Source: Paenibacillus sambharensis (GTDB lineage: Bacteria > Bacillota > Bacilli > Paenibacillales > Paenibacillaceae). Taken from it: a stretch of 64,000 nucleotides of DNA. Shown here in pieces: positions 27,202 to 34,928 of the stretch. Made by a program: the position numbers and the translations under genes. The stretch spans positions 558,001 through 622,000 of the forward strand of contig NZ_QKRB01000044.1 in the NCBI RefSeq assembly GCF_003233845.1. Reading direction: 5' to 3'. The first letter of the stretch is position 1. Each line of letters opens with the position of its first letter. The notes beneath the pieces were generated by a model, which was not told where the DNA came from, ran no database searches, and saw only the letters and a program-made list of their open reading frames with translations.

Positions 27202-28098
27202 TTACCCCTTGCGTGTAATGAAATCGAGCAGCGCGCGGATGTTCTGGGCCGGAACGCGCTCAAGCAGATCACCGTGCCTCGACAGTCTCTCTCCGATGGT
27301 GTGCAGGTTAAAGTCGGCGGGATGTACGCCCTCGCGCACCTCGTCCCAGTAGAGAGGCGTCGAAACGGAAGCCGCCTGGCGCGCCCGCGGAGTATATGGG
27401 GCGGATAAGGTTTTGCCTTGATAATGCTGCAGATAATCGAGGTAGATCAGAGTCCCCCTGTTCTTCTTCAACCGTTCAACCGTGAATAAGTCCGGGTGCG
27501 CACGGGCGAGGTATTCGCCGATGAACTGGCCAAACAGCCGAAGCTCGTCAAAGGTTAAATCGGGTTCTACAGGGACCATAATCTGAACGCCAGTTGCGCC
27601 GGATGTCTTGGGGACTGACTGCAGCCCAAGCGAGCGAAGCAGCTCTCCAGCCAGCCATGCGGCCTTCATAATCCGCGGCTCTTCATCTAATGAGGGATCA
27701 ATATCAAGAATCCACTCTGTCGGCCGCTCCGGCTGTTCAATCCGGTCGAAGGAAGCATGGAATTCCAGACAGGCCAGGTTTCCAAGCCAGATCAGAGTCG
27801 GCAGCGAATCCAGATGGACATAATGGATGCCGCCTTGTTCGGCGATCCGGACATAGGACGGGACCGGCTCGGGGCAGTTCTTCTGGTAGAACGATTTGCC
27901 GTGAATGCCGTTCGGGTAGCGGATTGTGGTCAGATAGCGGTCCTGGCAGTGCTTCAGCAGGTAAGGCGCCAGCATAGCGAGCTTCTCCAGATAGACAAGC
28001 TTGGTAATGCCCGCCTCAGGCCACAGCAGCTTCTCAGGGTTGGTGATCGAGATATCATAGCCGCCGATATTTACCGTGCCTTTTGTTTTGACTGGCAT
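27202..28098 (-). CDS. LigD-type polymerase/primase domain protein (NHEJ)
   Basis: The 298-residue protein is a stand-alone LigD polymerase domain (an archaeo-eukaryotic primase fold). The catalytic acidic pair is in WILDIDPS, and KTSGATGVQIMVPV and the C-terminal TPLYWDEV segment are conserved. It should fill or extend gaps, with ribonucleotide preference, at double-strand breaks held by Ku. It is the last gene of a ku-ligase-polymerase operon, with seven bases to the ligase gene. In many bacteria the two activities are fused in one LigD; here they are separate. Confidence 0.92.
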   Translation of the reverse strand: MPVKTKGTVNIGGYDISITNPEKLLWPEAGITKLVYLEKLAMLAPYLLKHCQDRYLTTIRYPNGIHGKSFYQKNCPEPVPSYVRIAEQGGIHYVHLDSLPTLIWLGNLACLEFHASFDRIEQPERPTEWILDIDPSLDEEPRIMKAAWLAGELLRSLGLQSVPKTSGATGVQIMVPVEPDLTFDELRLFGQFIGEYLARAHPDLFTVERLKKNRGTLIYLDYLQHYQGKTLSAPYTPRARQAASVSTPLYWDEVREGVHPADFNLHTIGERLSRHGDLLERVPAQNIRALLDFITRKG

Positions 28099-28105
28099 AT
28101 TTTCC

Positions 28106-29125
28106 TCACCGTCCTTCCTGTCTTCCGAATCCGACCAGCTGGGGATGTCGCAGCAATCCGGCCGAGGTCATCTCAAGCCCTGTTACCGTGCAGACAAAGG
28201 GCTGCTGCAGCCATACAACCCGCTCGCCCCTCAGCTCCTGCGGCAGCCGGCCAAGCGGGTTTGCTTCTGTCGGTTGAAGCTGACCGCCTGGCTGGATACC
28301 GCTAAGCAGCAGCTGCTTCATCTGCTCGTTCAATCCCAATGACACGCTGCCGATGAAGCTGCCCTCCAGTGACATGACCAGACTGGCGACCCGATTGTCT
28401 CTCAGCTTAAGGCCCACAATATCAACCTCAAGCAGCAGAGCAGTCTTCTTCTTCAGCCAGTCCCTATGCTTCTTGCCCTCACGGTAAGGTGAGGTTCTCC
28501 GCTTGCTGATGATCCCTTCCCAGCTGTTCTGCTCCACCCACTGCCATAAGGCCGGGCCATTATCGTACATGTCCGTGACCAGCATCATGCCAGCCTGCTT
28601 GGGCCATTTCTGCTGAAGCAGCCGATAACGCTCTTCATAGGGAAGCGGTCGCAGGTCCCGCCCCTGATCGTGCAGCAGATCGAACAGGACATAGAGCAGA
28701 CCATGCTGGTCTTGTCCGGCCTGCTTGCCGGGCCCGCGCATCCGTTCGCGCTGCAGCACCTTCTGGAAATTCGGCCTGCTGCCATCCCAATAGACAAGCT
28801 CACCGTCCAGGAGACAGGCGCCCAGCCGGCCGGATGCCTCATCCAGCATGGCTGCAAGCTCCGGGTAAGTTCTGTTCTTCACCAGCATCCGTTTCGAATA
28901 CAGCTCTACGCCGCCTGTGCCGTCAAGCCTTGCCAGCATGCGTACCCCGTCCCACTTGAGCTGGTAGCACCAGTCGCTCCCCAAGGGAAGCTCTTCTTCA
29001 CGGATGGGCGCCATCGGCTCGGCTGGCAGTGGCGGCCATCCGGCAGCGGGAATTGCCGCTGCTGCCGCTTCCGCAGTTCCTTCGGGAACGGATGAAGCAG
29101 CCGGCGTTTTCGTGTTCCCTGCCAT
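28106..29125 (-). CDS. ATP-dependent DNA ligase (LigD-type ligase domain)
   Basis: The 339-residue protein seals breaks in non-homologous end joining. The adenylated lysine is in LKWDGVR (motif I), followed by the ELYSKR region, CLLDGELVYWD (motif III), the EGIISKRRTSPYR region (motif IV) and the DWLKKK region (motif V). The C-terminal OB domain is present and there is no zinc-finger or BRCT region. A low-complexity Ala/Pro stretch of about 35 residues leads in. It lies two bases after ku. Confidence 0.93.
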   Translation of the reverse strand: MAGNTKTPAASSVPEGTAEAAAAAIPAAGWPPLPAEPMAPIREEELPLGSDWCYQLKWDGVRMLARLDGTGGVELYSKRMLVKNRTYPELAAMLDEASGRLGACLLDGELVYWDGSRPNFQKVLQRERMRGPGKQAGQDQHGLLYVLFDLLHDQGRDLRPLPYEERYRLLQQKWPKQAGMMLVTDMYDNGPALWQWVEQNSWEGIISKRRTSPYREGKKHRDWLKKKTALLLEVDIVGLKLRDNRVASLVMSLEGSFIGSVSLGLNEQMKQLLLSGIQPGGQLQPTEANPLGRLPQELRGERVVWLQQPFVCTVTGLEMTSAGLLRHPQLVGFGRQEGR

Positions 29126-29127
29126 CG

Positions 29128-30150
29128 TTAGGAGACCGTCTCCTTCGCCTTCTTTTTGCCGCCTTTACGCGGTTTAGCAGTCGGCTCAATATCACCTGCG
29201 GCGTTGATCGTTAACGGCTCTTCTGTATCAGCCACTGCTTTGCGCCGTCCGGGCTTGCCGCCTTCAGCATGAACAAGCGATTCCGCTGCTTCTTCCGCCA
29301 CTTCTGCCTTCTTATCCCCTTTGGCACGCTTCTTGTCCTTGGCAGCGCTCTTGTCCGACGCGGCGGAAGGCTCTGCCGCAGGGACACTGACGGCTTCCAG
29401 GCTCGCCTGTAGAGCCGCCATCAGATCCACGACATTGGTGCGCTGCTGCTCCGGCGCAACATGGATTTCCTCGCCTGCAATCTTGGCCTGGATCATCTCC
29501 ATCAGCTGCGACCGGTAGTCGTCGGTGTACTTGTCCGGTTCAAACGGCGATGACAGCTGCTCAATCAGAAGAGAGGCCATGCTGAGCTCCTTCTCATTAA
29601 CGGAAACAGCGTCCGGGAGACCGGGAACCTGCGAGATCGGCCGGATTTCATCAGGATAGAAGATCGTCTCCATAGCCAGACAGTTGTCAATCACCCGGAT
29701 GGCAGCGAGGCTGCTCTTGGAACGGATCGATATCTTCGCAATTCCGATACGGCCGGACTGCTTCATGGCTTCGAGCAGCAGGTTGTAGGCATTGCCGCCT
29801 GCCTGATCGGGTGAGAGGTAATACGTTTTCTGAAAATAAATCGGATCGATTTCCTCCAAATCCACGAAATCCAGAATCTGAATGGTCTTCGTCGCATCTG
29901 TGGTCAGCTGCTCCAGCTCTTCCTTCTCAAACCGGACGAACCTTCCCTTCTCATATTCATAACCTTTAACGATGTCCTCGTAGTTCACATCGACATTGCA
30001 GTTTTGACACTGCTTGACGTAAGAGATTGGTCCCCCGCATGCCTTATGGAGCATGCGCATGGAGATGTCCTTGTCTTCGGTAGCAGAGAACATCTTGATT
30101 GGGACATGGACCAGCCCGAAGCTGATCGCGCCTTTCCAGACGGTATGCAT
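29128..30150 (-). CDS. ku: Non-homologous end joining protein Ku
   Basis: This 340-residue bacterial Ku should form a homodimer that encircles DNA ends and recruits the ligase. The core starts MHTVWKGAISFGLVHVPIKM and includes YEYEKGRFVRFEKEELEQL. The last 75 residues are Lys/Ala-rich, as in DNA-binding tails of other bacterial Ku proteins. ATG 30150 matches the family's usual start; the frame is open to 30315 but without similarity or ribosome site. It heads the three-gene operon and diverges from two small spore-type genes. Confidence 0.95.
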   Translation of the reverse strand: MHTVWKGAISFGLVHVPIKMFSATEDKDISMRMLHKACGGPISYVKQCQNCNVDVNYEDIVKGYEYEKGRFVRFEKEELEQLTTDATKTIQILDFVDLEEIDPIYFQKTYYLSPDQAGGNAYNLLLEAMKQSGRIGIAKISIRSKSSLAAIRVIDNCLAMETIFYPDEIRPISQVPGLPDAVSVNEKELSMASLLIEQLSSPFEPDKYTDDYRSQLMEMIQAKIAGEEIHVAPEQQRTNVVDLMAALQASLEAVSVPAAEPSAASDKSAAKDKKRAKGDKKAEVAEEAAESLVHAEGGKPGRRKAVADTEEPLTINAAGDIEPTAKPRKGGKKKAKETVS

Positions 30151-30318
30151 ATTCACGGCCCCTTTCGGAAGTGAAAGATAAGTATGCGCTTGACGTGATG
30201 AATGAGGACTGAGCGGATAACCTCTTCCGCTACAAGTGTTCCCTGAATGCATGAAATCCAACCGGACAGGGCATATTTTTACCCAGTACCCTAAACGCCT
30301 GTAAGGAGGTTTCATAGT

Positions 30319-30507
30319 ATGGTTGAGGCAGGCAATTCACCATCCGGTCAGCAGGCAGCCAAGGATGCCAAGCATGAGGGCCGCGATGATCATTTTATGG
30401 ATATTGACCGCATGACCAATGAAGGGCTGGGCGCCGGTCTGGTGACGGTGCACAATGCCCGGATTGGCGATACAACAACCGATACGATGGACGAGTCCCG
30501 AGAGTAG
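30319..30507 (+). CDS. Small protein, DUF4025/YozQ-like
   Basis: A 62-residue hydrophilic protein with a strong AAGGAGG site. The C-terminal half (NEGLGAGLVTVHNARIGDTT) resembles the L-x-x-G-L-A-x-T-H-x-x-x-x-D-x-x-x-x-G motif of DUF4025 (YozQ) proteins of Bacillales; this match is by eye. It is followed 41 bases later by an H-type spore protein gene, which suggests expression in sporulation. Function unknown. Confidence 0.7.
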   Translation: MVEAGNSPSGQQAAKDAKHEGRDDHFMDIDRMTNEGLGAGLVTVHNARIGDTTTDTMDESRE

Positions 30508-30548
30508 AAGGTATGCCTGCGAAGGCCATAGACAAGGAGGAGCTTGCG

Positions 30549-30734
30549 ATGAACGTTGAACGCGCGCTGGAGATTATGCATGCGAAGGAAACCTATCCGG
30601 TTCATTATCAAGGCGATTCGGTATGGATCGCCGAAGTGGATGCGGGAAGCGGAACCGCGACTGTACAGGTACTGGATGACCGGAATGAGACCCAGAAGGT
30701 GCCAGTGGAGAGATTGACGGAGCCTGCACGTTAA
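30549..30734 (+). CDS. sspH: H-type small acid-soluble spore protein
   Basis: The 61-residue sequence begins MNVERALEIMHAKETYPVHY and ends VPVERLTEP, matching the SspH pattern (MN-x-x-RA-x-EI ... V-x-Y-x-G-x-x-[IV] ... VPV-x-x-L). SspH is a minor spore-core protein made in the forespore. ATG 30549 follows AAGGAGGAGC; an ATG-led frame from 30513 is rejected because the added residues do not fit the family. Confidence 0.85.
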   Translation: MNVERALEIMHAKETYPVHYQGDSVWIAEVDAGSGTATVQVLDDRNETQKVPVERLTEPAR

Positions 30735-30775
30735 CCGTGATGTGAAGCCTCTTAAGAGGATGGAGGGCAGCGTAA

Positions 30776-31729
30776 GTGAAGAAAATGATGACATTCATCA
30801 GCGGCGTGAGCCTTCTGGTGTTAGCGGCCTGTACCAATACCGGCCCTACGGGTACAGAGCTGCGCCAGCAGATGCGTAAGGAAATCAGGCAGGAGCACAG
30901 TGCTCCGGTACCTGAGCAGGGAATGCTGCAGGATAACGCAGGGAATGAAGCTGGCACGAACATGAACCAGACGAATCAGCAGCCGGCCGGTGACGGCAGC
31001 AGCAGTCTGATGCGCCTTCAGGCATCTACACCAGAGCTGGAGGATGGGCATGAGGAGCAAGTGCGAGAGCCTGCACCGATGTCACTAGCCGACCTCAGCC
31101 GCAAATACCCCAGCACGTTCGTACTCAGCGGCTCGAAAGGGCAGAGAGAAGTAGCCATGACCTTCGATGATGCGCCGGATGCCGTATTTACACCGCTCGT
31201 ACTGGATGCACTTAAGAAGGCCGGCGTCAAAGCGACATTCTTCTGTGTGGGCAACCGTATTGAAGCACACCCGGATGTGATGCGGCGGATCGTAGCGGAG
31301 GGCCATGTCGTAGGGAACCATTCCTACAGCCATCCGAATCTTCCGAAGCTGTCCGATGCAAGGTTCCGGGAGGAGATTCAGAAGACAGACAAGCTGATTA
31401 AAGCGTATACCGGATATGCACCGAGCTTCATCCGGCCGCCGTACGGCAACATTACGGAGGAACAGATTAAATGGCTGGCCAGCCAGCATCGAAGGGTTGT
31501 TAACTGGAATGTGGATTCACTGGACTGGAAGAACCTGAACCGTGAGCAGGTGGCCGTGAACGTACTGGCCCATATCGGGCCGGGCGCCATTATTCTGCAG
31601 CATTCAGGCGGGGGAGTGGGACAGGATCTTACCGGTACCGTGCAGGCGGTGCCAGAGATTGTCGCTAAGCTGAGGCAAGACGGAGTCCGTTTCGTTACGA
31701 TACCCGGCATGCTTGGGATTCCGCAATAG
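30776..31729 (+). CDS. Polysaccharide deacetylase lipoprotein
   Basis: A signal peptide with lipobox LAAC (about residue 18) anchors the protein outside the membrane. A hydrophilic linker of about 85 residues follows, then a NodB domain (about 120-310): catalytic TFDDAPD, metal histidines in NHSYSHPNL, RPPYG and a C-terminal LQHSGGG motif. Relatives deacetylate peptidoglycan or chitooligosaccharide N-acetyl groups; PdaA/PdaC-like roles are possible. The start is GTG 30776 after GGAGGG. Confidence 0.92.
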   Translation: MKKMMTFISGVSLLVLAACTNTGPTGTELRQQMRKEIRQEHSAPVPEQGMLQDNAGNEAGTNMNQTNQQPAGDGSSSLMRLQASTPELEDGHEEQVREPAPMSLADLSRKYPSTFVLSGSKGQREVAMTFDDAPDAVFTPLVLDALKKAGVKATFFCVGNRIEAHPDVMRRIVAEGHVVGNHSYSHPNLPKLSDARFREEIQKTDKLIKAYTGYAPSFIRPPYGNITEEQIKWLASQHRRVVNWNVDSLDWKNLNREQVAVNVLAHIGPGAIILQHSGGGVGQDLTGTVQAVPEIVAKLRQDGVRFVTIPGMLGIPQ

Positions 31730-31928
31730 CCTGCGGCAGGATACATGGGCGACTCATGAATAGAACAGCGCCGTCTGTATTGCCTCTCCGGCAACGCATA
31801 CGGCGCTGTTCTGCTTTCTTATTCGGGACAATCTGGGTTTGGGGCTTGCGCGTCCAGCTGGTGCGGGTATGATCCAGCTTATGCTGCTGCGGGTGCGAGG
31901 CTGCCGGCTTGCTTCGTTTACGGCTCAT
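31695..31928 (-). CDS. Small basic hypothetical protein
   Basis: A 77-residue, very basic frame that begins at ATG 31928, nine bases after AAGGAGTG. The first 45 residues (starting MSRKRSKPAASHPQQHKLDH and continuing through TSWTRKPQ) look like a conserved small protein, not random translation. The C-terminal part runs through the deacetylase terminator and overlaps the end of the deacetylase gene by 35 bases. I do not know a family. The cationic composition would suit nucleic acid or spore-core binding, which is speculation. Confidence 0.5.
   Translation of the reverse strand: MSRKRSKPAASHPQQHKLDHTRTSWTRKPQTQIVPNKKAEQRRMRCRRGNTDGAVLFMSRPCILPQAIAESQACRVS
31762..31819. terminator. Terminator after deacetylase gene
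   Basis: A 13-bp stem AGAACAGCGCCGT with its complement (31800-31812) encloses a smaller TTGC/GCAA hairpin and is followed by GCTTTCTT. It lies inside the reading frame of the small minus-strand gene 31695-31928. Confidence 0.75.
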
Positions 31929-32057
31929 TGTGTTTAAACACTCCTTAACTGGTTGATCTGTCATTCTATCCTAGTGTACGGCATGCAGAAGCGGCTGGCA
32001 ATACATTGTATGGGCCGCGTTAGCGTTTTGCATTTCCCTCATGTACGGTACAATAGA

Positions 32058-32954
32058 ATGATCAAACATGAGGAGGAGTGGCTTACGGTACGACAGCAGC
32101 ACACAGGCTTATCCAAGCTGGAGATTTTCACACGGATTGTATTTATCACAATAGGCGCTATGCTAATGGCGGTATCACTGGAAATTTTCCTGGTGCCTAA
32201 TCAAATTATTGATGGCGGAATCACAGGCATTTCTATTATGCTCTCTGAGCTCACCCCGCTTCCGCTCGGACTTTATCTATTCCTTATCAATCTCCCGTTC
32301 CTGTTCCTGGGCTATAAGCAGATAGGCAAAACATTTGCGATGTCTACCCTGTATGGGGTAGCGGTTCTGTCTATTGGTACATATCTGCTCCACTTTGTGG
32401 AACCAGTAGAGATTACAGAAATACTGGCCGCTATCTTTGGTGGTGTTATTCTGGGCATCGGAGTGGGACTTGTCATCCGTTTTGGCGGTTCACTGGACGG
32501 AACGGAGATCGTCGCAATCCTGATCAGCAAGGCATCTCCTTTCTCGGTTGGGGAGATTGTCATGTTCTTCAACCTGTTCATTCTGCTGAGCGCCGGCTTC
32601 GTATTCAATTGGGAAAGCGCAATGTACTCCATTCTGGCGTACTTCATTGCCTACAAGACGATGGATGTGACCATAGAAGGTCTGGACGAGTCCAAATCGG
32701 TCTGGATCATCAGCGATGAGCATGAGGAGCTTGGGGCTGCAATTATAAGCCGTCTCGGCCGGGGTGTAACGTATATGCACGGCGAGGGGGCCTTTACCGG
32801 TGATAACAAGAAGGTGATCTTCTGCGTCATCACCCGGCTGGAAGAGGCCAAGCTGAAGTCGATTGTGCAGGAGCTTGACCCGAGTGCCTTCCTGGCCATA
32901 GGCAATATCCATGATGTCCGGGGCGGCCGCTTCAAGAAGAAGGATATCCACTAG
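32058..32954 (+). CDS. YitT family membrane protein (DUF161/DUF2179)
   Basis: Five or six membrane segments occupy about residues 20-190, with the family motif FLVPNQIIDGGITGISIML and RFGGSLDGTEIVAILI. The soluble C-terminal DUF2179 domain follows (VTYMHGEGAFTGDNKKVIFCVI). The function of YitT proteins is not established. ATG 32058 is the first reasonable start, but it has no ribosome site; a strong GAGGAGGAG lies 12 bases inside the frame with no ATG, GTG or TTG after it. The true start is therefore uncertain by up to about 20 codons. Confidence 0.85.
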   Translation: MIKHEEEWLTVRQQHTGLSKLEIFTRIVFITIGAMLMAVSLEIFLVPNQIIDGGITGISIMLSELTPLPLGLYLFLINLPFLFLGYKQIGKTFAMSTLYGVAVLSIGTYLLHFVEPVEITEILAAIFGGVILGIGVGLVIRFGGSLDGTEIVAILISKASPFSVGEIVMFFNLFILLSAGFVFNWESAMYSILAYFIAYKTMDVTIEGLDESKSVWIISDEHEELGAAIISRLGRGVTYMHGEGAFTGDNKKVIFCVITRLEEAKLKSIVQELDPSAFLAIGNIHDVRGGRFKKKDIH

Positions 32955-33091
32955 GCTGCAGGGCTGCCGTCCGCATTGGCGGAAGTGCTGCCCTGTTTTG
33001 TTGCGGCTTGAAGGGTGTATCGCTATAATTAAAGGCAAAATGCCGCATGCTAGCCGCGGTCTATCTCAGAATGAACGGGTGAAGGGCAGTT

Positions 33092-33586
33092 ATGGATCGT
33101 AGGTACAGCGAAGAAACGGAATGGACGGCTTTAGACCCATCGGGGACCATCCGCCTGGCTGAAGAGCTTGCGGCCTGGTCGGCACCGGGCACTGTAATTA
33201 CACTGGACGGCGATCTGGGTGCTGGCAAGACGTTCTTCTCCCAGGCCTTCGCGAAGGCGATCGGTGTTCCGGGTGTTGTGAACAGCCCGACCTTTACGAT
33301 TATCAAGGAGTATGAAGGGGCTGCAATGCCCTTTTATCATATGGATGTATACCGGCTCTCCCAAATAGAGGCTGATGAGCTTGGACTTGATGATTATTTC
33401 TACGGTGATGGCGTGACGATCGTGGAATGGGCGAGCCTGATTCCGGAGCTGCTGCCGGATAACCGGATTGAGCTGTTTATTTCGCTGCTTGAGAATGACG
33501 GCCGCCGGTTTCGGATCAGAGGAATTGGGGAGCCATACACGCTCTGGTGCAGGAAGCTGCAGGAGACGAAGGAGGAACAGGCATGA
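33092..33586 (+). CDS. tsaE: tRNA t6A synthesis ATPase TsaE
   Basis: TsaE is the ATPase that drives the TsaB-TsaD threonylcarbamoyl transferase making t6A37 in ANN-decoding tRNAs. The 164-residue protein has the P-loop GDLGAGKTFFSQAFA, the switch segment VNSPTFTIIKEYEG and the Walker-B-like VEWAS. It starts a four-gene run; its stop overlaps tsaB by four bases (ATGA). Confidence 0.95.
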   Translation: MDRRYSEETEWTALDPSGTIRLAEELAAWSAPGTVITLDGDLGAGKTFFSQAFAKAIGVPGVVNSPTFTIIKEYEGAAMPFYHMDVYRLSQIEADELGLDDYFYGDGVTIVEWASLIPELLPDNRIELFISLLENDGRRFRIRGIGEPYTLWCRKLQETKEEQA

Positions 33587-34419
33587 CGGCACAACAAGAA
33601 GGGTTTTACAGAGACGGTTCGCCTGTCATACTGGCACTTGATACCTCTACGGCGGCTTTGGCAGCGGCAGTCGTTCACGGCGGGAGCACGCTGGCGGACA
33701 TTCAGTCGTTTGCGGAGCGGAACCATTCGGTTCTGACCGTGTCGAAGGTTCAGGAGCTGCTGCAGGTAGCCGGTCTGGATGCATCCGCTCTGGACGGAAT
33801 CACAGTCGGTCAGGGACCTGGCTCCTATACCGGCATGCGGATTGCCGTAACGGTGGGCAAGACGCTGGCTTGGGTGTGGGACAAGCCGCTGATCGGCGTG
33901 TCCAGTCTTGAGGCGCTCGCTTATGGTGCCTACCGTGAGGGTGGTGAAGCCCAGCTTGCGGGCGCAGTGAAGCAGCAGGATGTCGAAGGCCTCCAGACAA
34001 CCCGCCGGGAGTGGTATGTACCGCTGATGGATGCCCGAAGGGGACAGGTCTATACCGGCCTGTTCGAAGCGGGTGAGGGAGGCTGGCAGAGGCGCCGTCC
34101 CGATGGAATCCGTCTGATGCAGAAGTGGGTGGATGAGCTGCTGGAGCTGGCCTTGCAGGACAAGCCGGCCTCCATACGGATTGGCGGAGACCCTTCCCTG
34201 CATGAGGAAGAGGCGGGACGGCTTGCGGCATCCTTGTCCGGCAGGTCTATACAGGTACAGATTGTGCCGAATGATATGGAAGGCCGTTCGCTTGGCATGC
34301 TGGGAGCAGACCGCCTGCTTCGCGGTGAACAGGATGACATTCACAGCTTTGTACCCAACTATACACAGCTTGCGGAAGCGGAAGCCAAGCTTGCCGCCGC
34401 CAGGCAGCAGGGGGGATGA
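33583..34419 (+). CDS. tsaB: tRNA t6A synthesis protein TsaB
   Basis: The 278-residue ASKHA-fold partner of TsaD. ILALDTSTAALAAAVV at the N-terminus and GPGSYTGMRIAVTVGKTLAW are family hallmarks; the protein is catalytically inactive but needed for TsaD function. ATG 33583 overlaps the tsaE stop and follows GAAGGAGG. It ends in an ATGA overlap with rimI. An insertion of about 20 residues (EAQLAGAVKQQDVEGLQTTR) lies before YVPLMDARRGQVY. Confidence 0.94.
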   Translation: MTAQQEGFYRDGSPVILALDTSTAALAAAVVHGGSTLADIQSFAERNHSVLTVSKVQELLQVAGLDASALDGITVGQGPGSYTGMRIAVTVGKTLAWVWDKPLIGVSSLEALAYGAYREGGEAQLAGAVKQQDVEGLQTTRREWYVPLMDARRGQVYTGLFEAGEGGWQRRRPDGIRLMQKWVDELLELALQDKPASIRIGGDPSLHEEEAGRLAASLSGRSIQVQIVPNDMEGRSLGMLGADRLLRGEQDDIHSFVPNYTQLAEAEAKLAAARQQGG

Positions 34420-34928
34420 GGACAATGGATCAGGCATCTGGAGCAGCGCTGCCCCGTCCAGAACCGGAAGTCTCCTTCCGGCGGATGGAGCTTGATGATA
34501 TCCCGGCGATTACGGGAATTGAGCGGGAATCATTCACAGCGCCTTGGTCTCCCGAGGCGTTCCTGAACGAATTGAAGCATAATCACTTCGCGCGGTACAT
34601 CGTTATGGAGCTTGATGGAAGGATTATTGGATATGGCGGCATGTGGACGATTATCGACGAAGCGCATATCACGAATATTGCGATACGGGAGGCTTATAGA
34701 GGACGCGGGCTTGGCAACCTGCTGATGAAGGAGCTGTTGAGGACGGCGGTCCAGTACGGCTCCCGGGCGATAACGCTGGAGGTTCGGGTTTCCAATGAGC
34801 CAGCCCAGAATTTATACCGTAAATTCGGCTTCAAGCCAAGCGGGCTGCGTCCCCGCTATTACACGGATAACCAGGAGGACGCTCTGATTATGTGGGCGGA
34901 TCTCGCGCAAGGGGAGGCGGAGAGCTAG
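34416..34928 (+). CDS. rimI: Ribosomal protein alanine N-acetyltransferase RimI
   Basis: This 170-residue GNAT protein shows the RimI pattern: SFTAPWSPEAFLNEL near the start, then acetyl-CoA-binding REAYRGRGLGNLLM and EVRVSNEPAQNLYRKFGF. RimI acetylates the N-terminus of ribosomal protein S18 in E. coli. Its place between tsaB and tsaD is common in Bacillales. It overlaps tsaB by four bases and abuts tsaD with no gap. Confidence 0.92.
   Translation: MRTMDQASGAALPRPEPEVSFRRMELDDIPAITGIERESFTAPWSPEAFLNELKHNHFARYIVMELDGRIIGYGGMWTIIDEAHITNIAIREAYRGRGLGNLLMKELLRTAVQYGSRAITLEVRVSNEPAQNLYRKFGFKPSGLRPRYYTDNQEDALIMWADLAQGEAES

Noticed and set aside
33400-34437. 345-codon frame antisense to tsaB and rimI
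   Set aside because: The opposite strand encodes clear TsaB and RimI with overlapping starts; the antisense translation shows no domain.
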